Shown here one piece after another: positions 18,930-30,531 of a stretch of 64,000 nucleotides of DNA. Position 1 is the stretch's first letter; the number at the start of each line of letters is the position of its first letter. This DNA comes from Caldilineaceae bacterium (GTDB lineage Bacteria > Chloroflexota > Anaerolineae > Caldilineales > Caldilineaceae): NCBI GenBank assembly GCA_958295845.1, contig OY282376.1, positions 3,795,022 through 3,859,021 on the forward strand, written 5' to 3'. Position numbers and translations under genes: made by a program. The notes beneath the pieces were generated by a model. It searched no databases. It was not told the DNA's origin and saw only the letters and a list, made by a program, of their open reading frames with translations.

Positions 18930-18979
18930 TGGTTTTCTCCTTATGTCAGTGCACATATCTCTTTGGCAAATTCCTGCAC

Positions 18980-18988
18980 AGTATAGCA
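18980..18988 (-). promoter_or_regulatory. Extended -10 promoter of the gnd operon
   Basis: The minus strand reads TGCTATACT here, an extended -10 element (TG-n-TATACT), about 50 nt before the gnd ATG. No good -35 is visible, which is common for this promoter type. Confidence 0.5.
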
Positions 18989-19174
18989 GACAGGCGTTGG
19001 ATCAGGGCATTTTTTTGTCACTTCGGATTGGAGGGAGATGGCTACATGCCGGGTGCCACAGCCGCCCAGAAACTCAGGCCAGTTGACGATATAGTTTCGG
19101 CATAGTTTCGGCTTTGAGGGGGGCCGACCTTTTGCCCGGGTGCTGCGCCTGTGATACCATGCAGATCGATCAAG

Positions 19175-19312
19175 GATGAGCTCCTCGACTGGCGAATTGA
19201 AGGGTTCAAGGGCCGGTTAACCGGTTACAGTTGGGTCCCTTCAAAATGGTGGAGAGACACCACAGGGGAGAGGGGCGGGGAATCTTTTCCCTTTGTGCAC
19301 AGTCGATCGCCT
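19175..19312 (+). promoter_or_regulatory. ZTP (pfl motif) riboswitch
   Basis: ZTP riboswitches sense ZMP/ZTP (AICAR phosphates) and commonly control purH and folate genes. The conserved GACTGGCGAA is at 19187-19196, and the distal CGCCTGGGC is at 19309-19317. P1 can form between CTCCTC (19181-19186) and GAGGGG (19270-19275). The P2 hairpin is TGGTG-gagaga-CACCA just before the conserved GGGGAG. GGCG and CGCC can form the known pseudoknot. Between GGCGAA and P2 lies an extra hairpin arm (GAAGGG pairing CCCTTC around 19199-19242). It is followed by a terminator and then purH, the expected target. Confidence 0.86.
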
Positions 19313-19319
19313 GGGCTGG

Positions 19320-19356
19320 GGCAGTTGGATTTTTTCCGACTGCCTCTTTTGTTTTC
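19320..19356 (+). terminator. Riboswitch-controlled intrinsic terminator before purH
   Basis: GGCAGT (19320-19325) pairs with ACTGCC (19339-19344), with further pairs inside the loop. TCTTTTGTTTT follows. It lies directly after the ZTP riboswitch and 33 nt before the purH ATG. Ligand binding would be expected to oppose this hairpin, so high ZMP/ZTP would turn purH on. Confidence 0.85.
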
Positions 19357-19388
19357 CAGAACCTTTAAGTCCATACTGGAGTGTCTCC

Positions 19389-20936
<1,548 letters not shown>

Positions 20937-21035
20937 GTCAAGAAAAGAAGCTCTGGTTACGGGTCTGGCGGCTAGTGAGTTGCTTTCGCTGGCCGCCGCC
21001 CAAATTGCGGGAGCCATCGCATTTGCGGGAGGCCT

Positions 21036-22004
21036 ATGCACGTCCTGATTACCGGTGGCGCCGGATTCATCGGCAGCCACCTCGCTGACGCCTTACTCCG
21101 GCGCGGCGACTCAGTATCAATTCTTGACAACCTCAGTACGGGTTCGGCCGAAAACGTCCGAGGTCTGGAGGGGCATCCTCGCTACTCTTTTGCCCAAGCC
21201 GACCTTGACGACGGTGCTGCGCTGGACAGGCTCGCCGGTCGCGCCGACGCCATTGTGCATTTGGCGGCCACGGTGGGCGTGCAGCTCGTCCTGGAACGCC
21301 CGACGCAGACGATCGAGACCAACGTTCTTGGCACGCACGCTTTGCTGGACGCTGCCCGGCGCTACGGCTGCCAGACTCTGATTGCCAGCACCAGCGAGGT
21401 CTACGGCAAAAGCGAATCACTGCCGTTTTCCGAGAACGACGACCTGGTACTCGGTCCACCCAGTCGGACGCGGTGGGTCTATGCCGCCACCAAGCTGCTT
21501 GACGAGTTTCTTGCCCTCGCCGCTCATCAGGAGTTCGGACTTCCGCTTACTATCATGCGGCTGTTCAATGTGGTTGGGCCGAGGCAGACCGGTCGTTTTG
21601 GTATGGTCCTGCCCAGGTTTGTCAGGCAAGCACTGCGGGGCCAGCCTCTGACCGTCTACGGTGACGGCATGCAGACCCGGTGCTTCTGCCATGTAAGCGA
21701 TGTGGTGCAGGCGATAGTTGGACTGTTGGGCAGGAATACGGCAAGTGGACAGATATACAACATCGGCAGCAGCCAGGAGGTGACGATCCGGGAGCTGGCC
21801 GAACAGATCGTTGACCGCGCCGATTCCAGTTCGCCGATCCACTTTCTTCCCTACGACCAGGCGTATGCGGCTGGATTTGAGGATTTGCGCAGGAGGGTAC
21901 CGGATATTTCGAAAATCGAGGCCGAAATCGGATGGAAGCCTACCCATTTGTTGCCGAATATACTGGATGATATGATGGAATTTGAGAGGGATCGGTTGAC
22001 CTAA
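21036..22004 (+). CDS. NAD-dependent nucleotide-sugar epimerase/dehydratase (extended SDR)
   Basis: The 322-aa protein is an extended SDR acting on an NDP-sugar. It has GGAGFIG near the N-terminus (residues 7-13), the STSEVYG segment, the catalytic Y149-x3-K153 (YAATK) and the RLFNVVGPRQTGRFGMVLPRF region. A VYGDGMQTRCFCHVSDVV segment resembles UDP-glucuronate decarboxylase or UDP-glucose 4-epimerase relatives. GGGAGG precedes the ATG. The exact sugar is not decidable from sequence alone. It sits alone between purH and the S41 gene. Cell-surface glycan synthesis is the likely role, possibly serving the ligase-like protein at 13.6 kb. Confidence 0.85.
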   Translation: MHVLITGGAGFIGSHLADALLRRGDSVSILDNLSTGSAENVRGLEGHPRYSFAQADLDDGAALDRLAGRADAIVHLAATVGVQLVLERPTQTIETNVLGTHALLDAARRYGCQTLIASTSEVYGKSESLPFSENDDLVLGPPSRTRWVYAATKLLDEFLALAAHQEFGLPLTIMRLFNVVGPRQTGRFGMVLPRFVRQALRGQPLTVYGDGMQTRCFCHVSDVVQAIVGLLGRNTASGQIYNIGSSQEVTIRELAEQIVDRADSSSPIHFLPYDQAYAAGFEDLRRRVPDISKIEAEIGWKPTHLLPNILDDMMEFERDRLT

Positions 22005-22078
22005 ACTGGTTACTTTGGCATGGCGTCAGCCGGTTTACCCCTTTGCCAGGACACAGAAAATACGAAAAGGAGAAGGGA

Positions 22079-24469
22079 ATGAAAGCACGTTTAGCTGGAG
22101 GGATCTGCGTACTTCTTGCTGCAGCGCTGATTTTGGGCTCGTTTTTCGCTTCTGATACTCTCGCTCAGGAAAACAGCGAGTCGCCCCCAGCGGCCGCAAT
22201 TGTAAATGACGAAGGCGGGGCAGTCAGGATTACAGGAAGTGTTACCTATACCGCACCCTATTTCACAATTGGCGTAGCACAACCGCTGGTGATTCTTGAG
22301 GACCAGGCCGGATTCGTTGATCGCAATGAGCACTTTCTGATGCCGGTCGAATCTCAGACTATCGGCCAGATAACCTCGGATTTCTTTACGTCTCCATTCG
22401 AGTATTCGCTTGCCCTGCCCATCGAACCGCAGGGCAGTTACCGAGACGTCGACAACGATGATTCAGAGGACCAGGGCGTGCAGGTTTTCGCCATCGCCTA
22501 CTGGGACAACACCTTTGGCGATCCCTTCCTCGAGGAGAGAGACCTCTATGGCGGAGGTTGGTCGACAGCCTACGCTTCGACCCGCATCAGCGACGAGATC
22601 GAAACTGAGCGGGAAATCGTCGGTGGAATCTTCCTTGTATTCGCACCTGATGATCAGCAGGGCTTCCCCTCCAATTTTGGCGAGGACGGGCTGCTTTTTA
22701 CCGACGATGATCCGATTGTGACGCTGCCGCAAGGTTACACGATCGTGAATCTGGACTCCGAGCCGTTCAGCTTCGACCGCTCGCGTAACCCGGTCGTGGA
22801 TCTGATCGAACCGGAAGGCATTGCGCTGGTCGACTACTCCGAGCAGTCTTATCCAGACGCCTTCAACTCGCTGATCGATCTGCTGACTAAGGAGTACGCG
22901 TTTACCGAGTATAAGGGAATAGACTGGGAGGCGAAGAGGACCGAGTTCCTGCCCCGTTTTGAGGCTGCCGCCGCTGACGAAGATGTTCGAGACTACCAGC
23001 GGGCGCTGCGAGATTTCGGTTGGTCGATTCCCGACGGGCACGTGAGCGGGCCCTTCGTACGCGAAGATTTCCAGCAGGACATTGCCGGCGGCCTGGGCAT
23101 AGCGATTCGGGAGACCGAGGAAGGCCCAGTGATCGTCAACTTCGTCACTGAAGGCAGCCCGGCTGAGGCGGCTGGGATCGTACTGGGAACCGAGATCGTC
23201 TCCATTGACGGGGTCCCCATCGCCGACGTCATCAGCAGCGCGGTTGCCCACTCGGCGCCGTTCAGCACGGACCACTTCAAGCGCTTACAGCAGATGCGCT
23301 ACGCTGTCCGCTTCCCGATTGAGACGGAAGTCGAGCTGACCTGGAAGGACGCGGAAGGCGCGGAAGTTACGGAGACGATGAAGGTTGTCAGCGAATTCGA
23401 AAGCTTCAGCTTTTCCTCGTTTGCGAGGGGAACGACCGGATTCGAGATCCCTGTGGCCTATGAGCTGCTTGAAGCGGGCGAATACGGCGAGAACGACATC
23501 GGCTATGTTAAGATCGACAGTTTCTCCGACAACAGTGTGTTGACCGTACAGCTGTGGGAACGAATGATTCGTACCCTGAACCGGTACGGTGTCAACGGTC
23601 TCATCATCGATATGCGCCAGAATGGCGGCGGCAGCGGCTTCCTCGCCGACCAGATGGCCGCCTATTTCTTCGATGAACCGCATGTGCTTGGCAACGCCGG
23701 GTACTACGATGAGGATCGCGGTGGATTCTACTTCAACCCGGACGGAGAGGACCGCTACTATCTGCCGGCCGAAGACCTGCGATACGATGGCGAAGTTGTT
23801 GTCATCGTCGGCCCGTTCTGCCTCAGCGCCTGTGAGTTTTTCTCTTATGATATGACCATCGATGGCCGCGCCGACATTCTCGGCCACTACCCCACCGGTG
23901 GGCTGGGCGGCAGCATCAAGAGCATCATGATGCCCGACGATGAGTATTTCACGTTTACCATCGGCAGGGCCGTGGATTCCGACGGCGAAATCCACATCGA
24001 GGGCATAGGCGTAGTACCCACGGTGCAGGTGCCGGTTACGATTGAGACTCTGCTGGCGGATGAGGATGATGACGTTTTGAAGGATGCCGCGGTTGCGCAC
24101 CTCGACTCGTTGCTGAGCGTCGAAACAATTGACGGCGGCGAGATCGCGATCGGCGATGTCGTTGAGGGTACGCTTGCGGCCCAGACGGTTGTACAGTATA
24201 CGCTCCCGCTCTCCGCAGGCGATGTCATCAGTATCTTTGCCCGCAGCGAGGAGATTGATACCTACCTGGCCCTCTATCTCGACGGCGATTCCCCGATTAT
24301 GACCGATGACGATTCATATGAAACGGACGCCGCACTTGAGGAGTTGGAGGTTCCCAGCGATCTTCAGCTCATCGTCGAAGTCAGCTCTGCGCTGGGCGAT
24401 GAAGAGGGAACCTACACGCTGGAAATCGTTGATGCTACGGAGGAGGAGGCCGACTCCGACGACGGATAG
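22079..24469 (+). CDS. Secreted S41 peptidase with PDZ and PPC-like C-terminal domain
   Basis: C-terminal processing peptidase-like serine protease, exported. The 796-aa product (AAGGAGAAGGG before ATG 22079) has a signal peptide ending near DTLAQ. A large N-terminal region follows, then a helical S41 N-domain. A PDZ domain (about residues 337-385, with GGLGIAI and SPAEAAGI) precedes the S41 core. The nucleophile is S583 in FCLSACEF. The last 100 residues form a beta-rich domain like the PPC domain of secreted bacterial proteases. The 300-residue N-terminal extension is not one I recognise. A strong terminator follows. Confidence 0.88.
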   Translation: MKARLAGGICVLLAAALILGSFFASDTLAQENSESPPAAAIVNDEGGAVRITGSVTYTAPYFTIGVAQPLVILEDQAGFVDRNEHFLMPVESQTIGQITSDFFTSPFEYSLALPIEPQGSYRDVDNDDSEDQGVQVFAIAYWDNTFGDPFLEERDLYGGGWSTAYASTRISDEIETEREIVGGIFLVFAPDDQQGFPSNFGEDGLLFTDDDPIVTLPQGYTIVNLDSEPFSFDRSRNPVVDLIEPEGIALVDYSEQSYPDAFNSLIDLLTKEYAFTEYKGIDWEAKRTEFLPRFEAAAADEDVRDYQRALRDFGWSIPDGHVSGPFVREDFQQDIAGGLGIAIRETEEGPVIVNFVTEGSPAEAAGIVLGTEIVSIDGVPIADVISSAVAHSAPFSTDHFKRLQQMRYAVRFPIETEVELTWKDAEGAEVTETMKVVSEFESFSFSSFARGTTGFEIPVAYELLEAGEYGENDIGYVKIDSFSDNSVLTVQLWERMIRTLNRYGVNGLIIDMRQNGGGSGFLADQMAAYFFDEPHVLGNAGYYDEDRGGFYFNPDGEDRYYLPAEDLRYDGEVVVIVGPFCLSACEFFSYDMTIDGRADILGHYPTGGLGGSIKSIMMPDDEYFTFTIGRAVDSDGEIHIEGIGVVPTVQVPVTIETLLADEDDDVLKDAAVAHLDSLLSVETIDGGEIAIGDVVEGTLAAQTVVQYTLPLSAGDVISIFARSEEIDTYLALYLDGDSPIMTDDDSYETDAALEELEVPSDLQLIVEVSSALGDEEGTYTLEIVDATEEEADSDDG

Positions 24470-24501
24470 CGCTACGAGGCGTGAGAAAAGAGGATTTGCG
24501 A

Positions 24502-24534
24502 GTGAGAGGGGCAGTGCCCCTCTCACTTTTTTTT
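24502..24534 (+). terminator. Strong intrinsic terminator after the S41 gene
   Basis: A perfect 11-bp GC-rich stem (24502-24512 with 24516-24526), a 3-nt loop and eight T follow the S41 stop by about 30 nt. The next gene on the other strand ends at 24547, so the hairpin probably separates both units. Confidence 0.93.
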
Positions 24535-24546
24535 GCCCTTACTTCT

Positions 24547-25779
24547 TTAGCCCGTCATCGGAATGACCAAGTCGTAAGGATACTCGGTGAGCCAGATCAG
24601 CTCTCCGGCCTCATTGTAGGCGACCGCGTCCTCGACCCGCACGCCGAATCCGCGACTGGGATAATACAGTCCCGGCTCGATCGTCACCACGTGGCCGGGT
24701 AACAGGACCTTATCCTCGCCGGCGGCGTGGCTGAAGTTTGGCCCTTCGTGAATCTCCAGGCCGATGCCGTGGCCCAGGCCGTGGACGTAACCTTCTTCCG
24801 TCCCCGGATGGCTGCGCACCGTCTTGTGACCCTTGCTCTCGTAGTAGTCACAGGTCATGAGCTGATACTCCCGCAGCGGCCGGCCCAACTCCAACTCAGC
24901 CATGACACGGTCGAAGATCTCCTTTGTCTGGTCGTATGCCTCCTGGACCTCGTCGGTTGCATAACCCAGACTCCAGGTGCGGGTCAAGTCGTGGAAGTAG
25001 CCCTCTTCGGTGGTCGGAAAGATGTCGAAGATGATGGAGCGGCCCAGTTGCAGCGGCATGTCGGGATCCCCGGCGTTATGGGGGACACCGGCATCCCGGC
25101 CCTGCGAAAAGATCGTGCCGTGGTCTTCCTGCAGACCGTTGGCGTGCAGCCGGCCGCGCATGTAAGACTTGACGTCGCCGATTGTCAGCGGCTCCCCGTC
25201 CGGCTTCTGCAGAATCTCGTCCCGGCCCACTTTGTGCCCCTGGATGAAGGACTGCACGTCGCCCACGACCGAACAGGTAAGCTTTCCGGCGCGCTTCAGG
25301 ATTTCGAGCTCGGCGTCGTCCTTGGTGACGAAAGCCTGGCTGAAGAGTGTCTCTCCGTATTCACCGACGATTTCTATGCCCTCGATCTGCTCTTTCACCT
25401 TGGCCAGCAGGGCCAGCGACGCCCCGGCGTCCTGCGTGCCGTAAACGCCAACGCGACCGCGGAGCCCGACCATCTCCATTGCGCGGGAAATGTAGGCGGC
25501 GCTAGCAGCCACCCTATCGCCCTTGAACTCCTTGAGCAGTTCATAACCGTTGAAATGCTCTTCCCGGTTGACTGTGCGCAGTCCCGTGGCTGCCGCGGTG
25601 TCCCGTTCCATCATGCCGTGGACGAGAGTCACCTCTTCACCGCGTGGTTTCAGCAACAATGCCCCTTCAAAAAACCCGCCGCTGGTCAGGTATCTCATAA
25701 CAGGGCCATGCCCTTCTCCCAGCACGAGAAAACCGTCCAGGTTACGTTCCTCCATCAATCGATCCAGGTCTCTCTTCAT
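24547..25779 (-). CDS. M24 family metallopeptidase (Xaa-Pro dipeptidase/aminopeptidase-like)
   Basis: Predicted cytosolic dinuclear-metal peptidase cleaving dipeptides or peptides with Pro at P1'. The 410-aa product has the N-terminal creatinase-like domain (about 1-150) and the pita-bread domain. All five metal ligands are visible: D252, D264, H337, E368 and E383. GGAGAGGAA precedes the ATG at 25779. Sequence does not settle the preference between prolidase and aminopeptidase P; it could also be a catabolic creatinase-like enzyme. It is monocistronic. Confidence 0.9.
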   Translation of the reverse strand: MKRDLDRLMEERNLDGFLVLGEGHGPVMRYLTSGGFFEGALLLKPRGEEVTLVHGMMERDTAAATGLRTVNREEHFNGYELLKEFKGDRVAASAAYISRAMEMVGLRGRVGVYGTQDAGASLALLAKVKEQIEGIEIVGEYGETLFSQAFVTKDDAELEILKRAGKLTCSVVGDVQSFIQGHKVGRDEILQKPDGEPLTIGDVKSYMRGRLHANGLQEDHGTIFSQGRDAGVPHNAGDPDMPLQLGRSIIFDIFPTTEEGYFHDLTRTWSLGYATDEVQEAYDQTKEIFDRVMAELELGRPLREYQLMTCDYYESKGHKTVRSHPGTEEGYVHGLGHGIGLEIHEGPNFSHAAGEDKVLLPGHVVTIEPGLYYPSRGFGVRVEDAVAYNEAGELIWLTEYPYDLVIPMTG

Positions 25780-26040
25780 TGCATTCCTCTCCGTCTTGCT
25801 TGGGGACCGATAACATCGCAAAAAGCCCGGTAATCAATTATCACCAGAGAAGGCTAACACCGGGCAGTTGAGATTCCAAACAGTTGGTGCTGGAGCACAC
25901 TGGTCATGCCTGCGTGTAAGAGCAGTTGCCATTTCTGGTATCTTCGTCACAGCCACTTTCTGCGCCTCTACTCTACACTGATAGAATGAGATCTACGGTG
26001 ATTTCGACGGTGACAGTCTTAGTCCACATGTGATCTGGCG

Positions 26041-26853
26041 ATGAAAAAGAAGGCGAGAGGTGATAGGGAGGTGTCTGACACACCGCCGCTGCTCGTGCGT
26101 CTGGACGCACTGAGCAAGTCTTACTACGAGGCAGGGCAGGAGAAGTGTGTGCTGGAAGCGGTTGACTGCTCCATTGGGGCAGGCCAGTTCATCTGCCTCT
26201 TGGGGAAATCCGGCAGCGGTAAGAGCACGCTGCTCAATCTCATTTCCGGAATCGACCGTCCTTCTGGGGGAGGGGTGCATATACGCGAGGGCGGCAGCGA
26301 AGTCGAGTTGACAGCCCTGAACGAACACCAGCGTACGCTTTTCCGCCGCCGCAACATCGGCATCATCTTCCAGTTCTTCAATTTGATCCCTACGCTTACC
26401 GTTCTCGAGAACGTCGCCCTGCCGGTCGAGCTGGCGGACGGGGACCGTAAAGGCCACCGCCGCGCCGAAGACCTGCTTGATCGTGTCGGCCTGGGAGACC
26501 GCCTCGACTCCTTTCCTGACCGGCTCAGCGGAGGCGAACAGCAGCGGGTCGCCATTGCGCGCGCCCTCATTCATGACCCTGTCCTGCTGCTGGCGGACGA
26601 GCCTACCGGCAATCTCGATGAGGGGACAGGCGACGCAGTTCTGGACATGCTGCTGGAGTTGAGCCGCGACGCGGGAAAGACTCTGATCATGGCGACCCAC
26701 GAAGAGGACATCGCCAGCCTGGCTGACGCGGTCTACTTTCTCGAGCGGGGGCAGCTGGTCTCACACTATGCTCCGGCCGCGAACGAGGTAAACGAAGCGG
26801 ACGTTGTGCAGGCGCAGGGCCGCGCCGAGAATAGCGCAGCCGTGCAGCGATGA
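26041..26853 (+). CDS. ABC transporter ATP-binding protein (MacB/LolD family)
   Basis: ATPase partner of the FtsX-type permease encoded next. The 270-aa product has Walker [10 protein letters not shown] (about 55-63), the Q-loop, the signature LSGGEQQR (about 162-169), Walker B LLLADEP with GNLDE (about 182-191), and the H-loop ATHEED. The GNLDE form and the partner identify the LolD/MacB/FtsE class of mechanotransmission transporters. The stop overlaps the start of the permease by ATGA, so the two are translated together. The substrate is not predictable. Confidence 0.93.
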   Translation: MKKKARGDREVSDTPPLLVRLDALSKSYYEAGQEKCVLEAVDCSIGAGQFICLLGKSGSGKSTLLNLISGIDRPSGGGVHIREGGSEVELTALNEHQRTLFRRRNIGIIFQFFNLIPTLTVLENVALPVELADGDRKGHRRAEDLLDRVGLGDRLDSFPDRLSGGEQQRVAIARALIHDPVLLLADEPTGNLDEGTGDAVLDMLLELSRDAGKTLIMATHEEDIASLADAVYFLERGQLVSHYAPAANEVNEADVVQAQGRAENSAAVQR

Positions 26854-29453
26854 GACTTGCTCTTCCGCGACGCGCACTGCTGCGACTGGCCTGGCGGCAC
26901 AGCTGGCGCCGTCCTCTGCAGTCGCTATTCCTTGTGGTGGGGGTTGCCATTGGCGTCGCCATGATCGTCGCCATCGATCTGGCCAACGGTTCGGCTAACC
27001 GGGCCTTTGCGCTCGGGACCGAGCAGATCACCGGCCGGGCCACGCACCAGGTGGTCGGCGGTTCGGACGGCGTCAGTTCCGCTTTCTACGCGCGCCTGCG
27101 CCGTGAACTGGGGTTTCGACTCAGCGCCCCTGTCGTAGAAAGCTATGTGAGCGTTCCGCAGCTGGACGCGCAGCCGATGCGTCTTCTGGGCATTGATCCA
27201 TTCGCTGAACCGCCTTTTCGCAGTTATTTGGGCGGTGACGAGCAGACAGTCAACGCCGCAGAGGTTGACGGCTTCGTCAGCTACATCACGCCTTTTCTGT
27301 TGGAGCCCAAAACGGCACTGATCGGGCAGTCGGTGGCCGACCGTTACGATCTGCAGCCGGGCCAGTCGCTCCTGATTCGCCTCGGCGCGCGGATGGAAAG
27401 TTTGAAAATCGTCGGTCTGTTGGTCCCATCGAACGAGTTGAGTAGGCGGGCTTTGGATGGCTTGCTCATCGTCGACATCAGTACGGCACAGGAGCTATTG
27501 GGGAGAGTCGGCCGCCTGGACCGCATCGATCTGATTCTGCCGCCCGGGGCAGAAGGAGAAGCCCGGCTGGAAGAGGTCAGGGGCCTTCTGCCCGCGGGGG
27601 CCCGCGTCGTGCTCCCCGCCGCCCGGTCCGCTACGGTAGAGGAGATGACCGCCGCGTTCCGGCTCAATCTGACCGCTCTCAGCCTGCTGGCGCTGGTTGT
27701 CGGGATGTTTCTCATCTACAACACGGTTTCCTTCAGCGTCGTCCAGCGTCGACCCGTACTGGGGATCCTGCGAGCGCTAGGCATGACCCGGCGCGAGATT
27801 TTCGCAATGATACTGGTCGAGGCGGCCAGCCTCGGTCTCATTGGCACTGCCCTGGGGTTGGGGCTGGGCGTCCTCCTGGGCCGGGGAGCTGTGCAGGCGG
27901 TCACCCAGACGATCAATGATCTCTTCTTTGTTGTAGCCGTACGTAACGCAGACATTCCGATTTGGACACTGGCCAAAGGCGCTTTGAGCGGCGTTGGCGC
28001 GGCGTTACTGGCGGCACTTCTGCCGGCAATTGAGGCGACGAGCGTGCCCCCGGCCGGAGCGATTCTGCGCTCCGGCATCGAGCAGAAGGCTCGCCGCGCC
28101 CTGCCGCGGCTGACCGCGGCTGGGCTTCTCCTTGGCCTTCTTGGCGCCGCGCTGCTCATTCCTGAATGGAATCTCGTGGTTGCTTTCGTCGGCCTGTTCA
28201 CGGTCATCCTGGGGGCGGCGTTGGTCACGCCTGCGCTGACTCATTTGCTGATGGACGGCGTGCGCCGCGTACTCAGCCGCCGCTTCGGCATCCTTACGCG
28301 CATGGCGCCTCGCAACATCATGCGCTCGCTCTCGCGTACGTCGGCGGCAATCGCGGCTCTCATGGTCGCAGTCAGCGTGATCATTGGCGTGGGGGTGATG
28401 ATCGTCTCCTTCCGGCTGACGGTTGAGCAGTGGCTGGATGAAATTCTGCAGGCCGATATCTTCGTATCGGCGCCGACATTGGGTCCCAATCGCAATAACG
28501 CCACCCTGGAGCCTGCGCTTCTGGAGCGGCTAAGGGAATTCTCGGACATTGCCGATTTCTCTACGAATCGCGAGGTGGAGGCGGCCGCCACTCTGCCGGA
28601 CGGAAAGCGGGTCACTGTGCAGCTGGCAGCATTGCTGCGCGACCTCGCCGGAGAAGATCGCCGTTACCATGAGTCGGTTGGAGACAACGCCGCTACCTGG
28701 GATGCCGTCGAAGCCGGGGGCGTTGTCATCAACGAGACGATGGCCAACCGCTTCAAGCTTCAGGTCGGGCAAGGCCTGCAACTGCTGACCGGTAGCGGAG
28801 AGCAGCGTTTCCCCATCGTCGGAATTACCTACGACTTCGACGTAAATCCCACTTTGCTGATGGCGGACCGGGTCTACCGGAGTTACTGGAACGATGACGC
28901 GATCTCAACCATTGCGCTGTTTGTGGAGCCCGGCGTTGACGTGGACGAAACTGTCAACGCGCTGCGCCGTGCGTTCGCGGGCGAGGCGGAACTGTTGATC
29001 AGCTCGAATCGGGGCGTGCGCCGAAATGCTTTGGAGGTGTTCGATCGTACTTTTGCCATCACGGTCGCGCTGCGGCTGCTGGCGACCTTTGTTGCATTCG
29101 TCGGCATTCTCAGCACGCTGATGAGCCTGCAGCTGGAGCGCGCCAGGGAGATCGGTGTGCTGAGGGCAAACGGCATGACCCGGCGGCAACTGTGGGGGCT
29201 TACCCTTCTGGAGACCGGTCTGCTGGGGACTAGTGCCGGGCTGATCGCAATACCGACCGGTTTCGTTCTGGCGCTGATCCTCATCTACATAATCAATCTG
29301 CGCTCGTTCGGTTGGACCCTGTCGATGCGTCTACAAGCCGGTGAGTTTGGGCAAGCATTTGTGGTTGCGCTGGCCGCCGCGCTGCTTGCCGGTCTGTATC
29401 CGGCCTGGCGCATGAGCAGGACGGACCCGGCGGAGGCTCTACGCATGGAGTGA
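26850..29453 (+). CDS. ABC transporter permease with two FtsX domains
   Basis: Membrane subunit of a MacB/LolCE-like ABC system. The 867-aa protein has an N-terminal membrane segment near residues 25-45, a MacB-type extracytoplasmic domain (about 50-235) and a first FtsX domain (about 275-400). A membrane pair and a further segment (about 420-520) and a second extracytoplasmic domain (about 530-735) come next, then a second FtsX domain (about 745-860). That is the duplicated, ten-segment form. Each FtsX domain carries an [20 protein letters not shown] motif. The substrate is unknown; candidates are lipoproteins, peptides or envelope lipids. Confidence 0.9.
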   Translation: MRLALPRRALLRLAWRHSWRRPLQSLFLVVGVAIGVAMIVAIDLANGSANRAFALGTEQITGRATHQVVGGSDGVSSAFYARLRRELGFRLSAPVVESYVSVPQLDAQPMRLLGIDPFAEPPFRSYLGGDEQTVNAAEVDGFVSYITPFLLEPKTALIGQSVADRYDLQPGQSLLIRLGARMESLKIVGLLVPSNELSRRALDGLLIVDISTAQELLGRVGRLDRIDLILPPGAEGEARLEEVRGLLPAGARVVLPAARSATVEEMTAAFRLNLTALSLLALVVGMFLIYNTVSFSVVQRRPVLGILRALGMTRREIFAMILVEAASLGLIGTALGLGLGVLLGRGAVQAVTQTINDLFFVVAVRNADIPIWTLAKGALSGVGAALLAALLPAIEATSVPPAGAILRSGIEQKARRALPRLTAAGLLLGLLGAALLIPEWNLVVAFVGLFTVILGAALVTPALTHLLMDGVRRVLSRRFGILTRMAPRNIMRSLSRTSAAIAALMVAVSVIIGVGVMIVSFRLTVEQWLDEILQADIFVSAPTLGPNRNNATLEPALLERLREFSDIADFSTNREVEAAATLPDGKRVTVQLAALLRDLAGEDRRYHESVGDNAATWDAVEAGGVVINETMANRFKLQVGQGLQLLTGSGEQRFPIVGITYDFDVNPTLLMADRVYRSYWNDDAISTIALFVEPGVDVDETVNALRRAFAGEAELLISSNRGVRRNALEVFDRTFAITVALRLLATFVAFVGILSTLMSLQLERAREIGVLRANGMTRRQLWGLTLLETGLLGTSAGLIAIPTGFVLALILIYIINLRSFGWTLSMRLQAGEFGQAFVVALAAALLAGLYPAWRMSRTDPAEALRME

Positions 29454-29508
29454 GGGAGTACACCGGCCGGTGTTGTCCACCGGTGGCCTGAGGGAGGGTG
29501 GGCTGGAT

Positions 29509-30474
29509 TCAGTCGAACAGGCCCAGGCTTACGTATTTGCTGCCGTCGTCTGGTAGGAGTGTGACGACGACACCGTCTGCGGTGTGGGGAAGTTCCTTTG
29601 CCACCTGGACTGCGGCGGCAACGGCTGCGCCGCTGCTGAAGCCGACAAACAGCCCGGCCGTCCGCGCGAGGGCCTGCGTCACATCCCAGGCAGTCTCTGC
29701 GGAAACCGCCATGTGACGGTCTACCATAGACGGCGCATAGATCCCCGGTGTGATGGCTGTCGGCAGGTATTTCAGTCCTTCGATAACGGAGAGTTCGTCT
29801 TCCGGCTGCACGGCAACCAGCTGTGCGGCCGGGTTCTGTTCGCGCAGGAACCGACCTGCACCTACGAAGGTCCCGGTGGTGCCCAGCCCGGCAACAAAGT
29901 GCGTTACGCGGCCCTGTGTCTGCCGCCAGATCTCCGGGCCGGTGCCCTCGTAATGGGCGCGCCAGTTGGCATCGTTGTTGTACTGGTCTGCGTAGAAGTA
30001 GCGTCCCGGATCGGCCGCGACGATCTCCCGCACCAGGCGAATCGCCCCGTCTGAACCCTCCAGCGGGTCCGATTCGATCAGGGTGGCGCCGTAGGCCTTC
30101 ACCAGGGCTTTGCGCTCCCGGCTTACGTTCTTTGGCATCACCAGATGGACGGGGAACCCTCGGACGGCGCCCACCAAGGCGTAGGCGATGGCGGTGTTGC
30201 CGCTGCTGCTGTCGATCAGGGTCTGTCCAGCGCCCAACCTGCCGTCGGCTTCGGCCTCTTCTACGATCTTGAAGGCTGCGCGGGCCTTCACTGAGCCGCC
30301 AGGGTTGGCCCACTCTGCCTTGGCGTACAGCTGTACATGCTCGGAAGCGCCGCAGCTGCGGGCGAACGGGGTCAGGTCCAGCAGCGGCGTATTGCCTATG
30401 TCGTCCAGCACAGAGATCGCGCTGTCTGCAGCGCGGCTCTCCGTCATTGTGGGTGTCAATGTCTGGGCAATCAT
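29509..30474 (-). CDS. cysM: CysM-type cysteine synthase (O-phosphoserine/CysO-dependent type likely)
   Basis: PLP enzyme that in Mycobacterium tuberculosis joins O-phosphoserine with CysO-thiocarboxylate. The sequence shows the family GNTPLLDL start, the PLP Lys in PGGSVKARAA (K63 from this start), the SSSGNTAIAYAL phosphate loop, FVAGLGTTGT and the C-terminal FVGFSSGAAV. The Lys is followed by Ala instead of the common Asp. A start at 30516 is also open, but it lies within a perfect hairpin, so I prefer ATG 30474. No good ribosome site marks either. Linkage to moeZ, cysO and the JAMM gene is the main argument for this subtype. Confidence 0.88.
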   Translation of the reverse strand: MIAQTLTPTMTESRAADSAISVLDDIGNTPLLDLTPFARSCGASEHVQLYAKAEWANPGGSVKARAAFKIVEEAEADGRLGAGQTLIDSSSGNTAIAYALVGAVRGFPVHLVMPKNVSRERKALVKAYGATLIESDPLEGSDGAIRLVREIVAADPGRYFYADQYNNDANWRAHYEGTGPEIWRQTQGRVTHFVAGLGTTGTFVGAGRFLREQNPAAQLVAVQPEDELSVIEGLKYLPTAITPGIYAPSMVDRHMAVSAETAWDVTQALARTAGLFVGFSSGAAVAAAVQVAKELPHTADGVVVTLLPDDGSKYVSLGLFD

Positions 30475-30490
30475 TGGCGGGTTGAAGGGC

Positions 30491-30517
30491 AGTGGATAGT
30501 GCAGAACACTATCCACT
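30491..30517 (-). repeat. Perfect inverted repeat in the moeZ-cysM junction
   Basis: AGTGGATAGTG at 30491-30501 is complementary to 30507-30517, with a 5-nt loop. It sits 14 bp after the moeZ stop. It could tune expression of cysM relative to moeZ. No T run follows on the minus strand. Confidence 0.7.
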
Positions 30518-30531
30518 GTTTTGTTATCACG

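Noticed and set aside
17517..18986. 489-codon plus-strand frame
   Set aside because: Antisense to gnd, whose motifs are clear.
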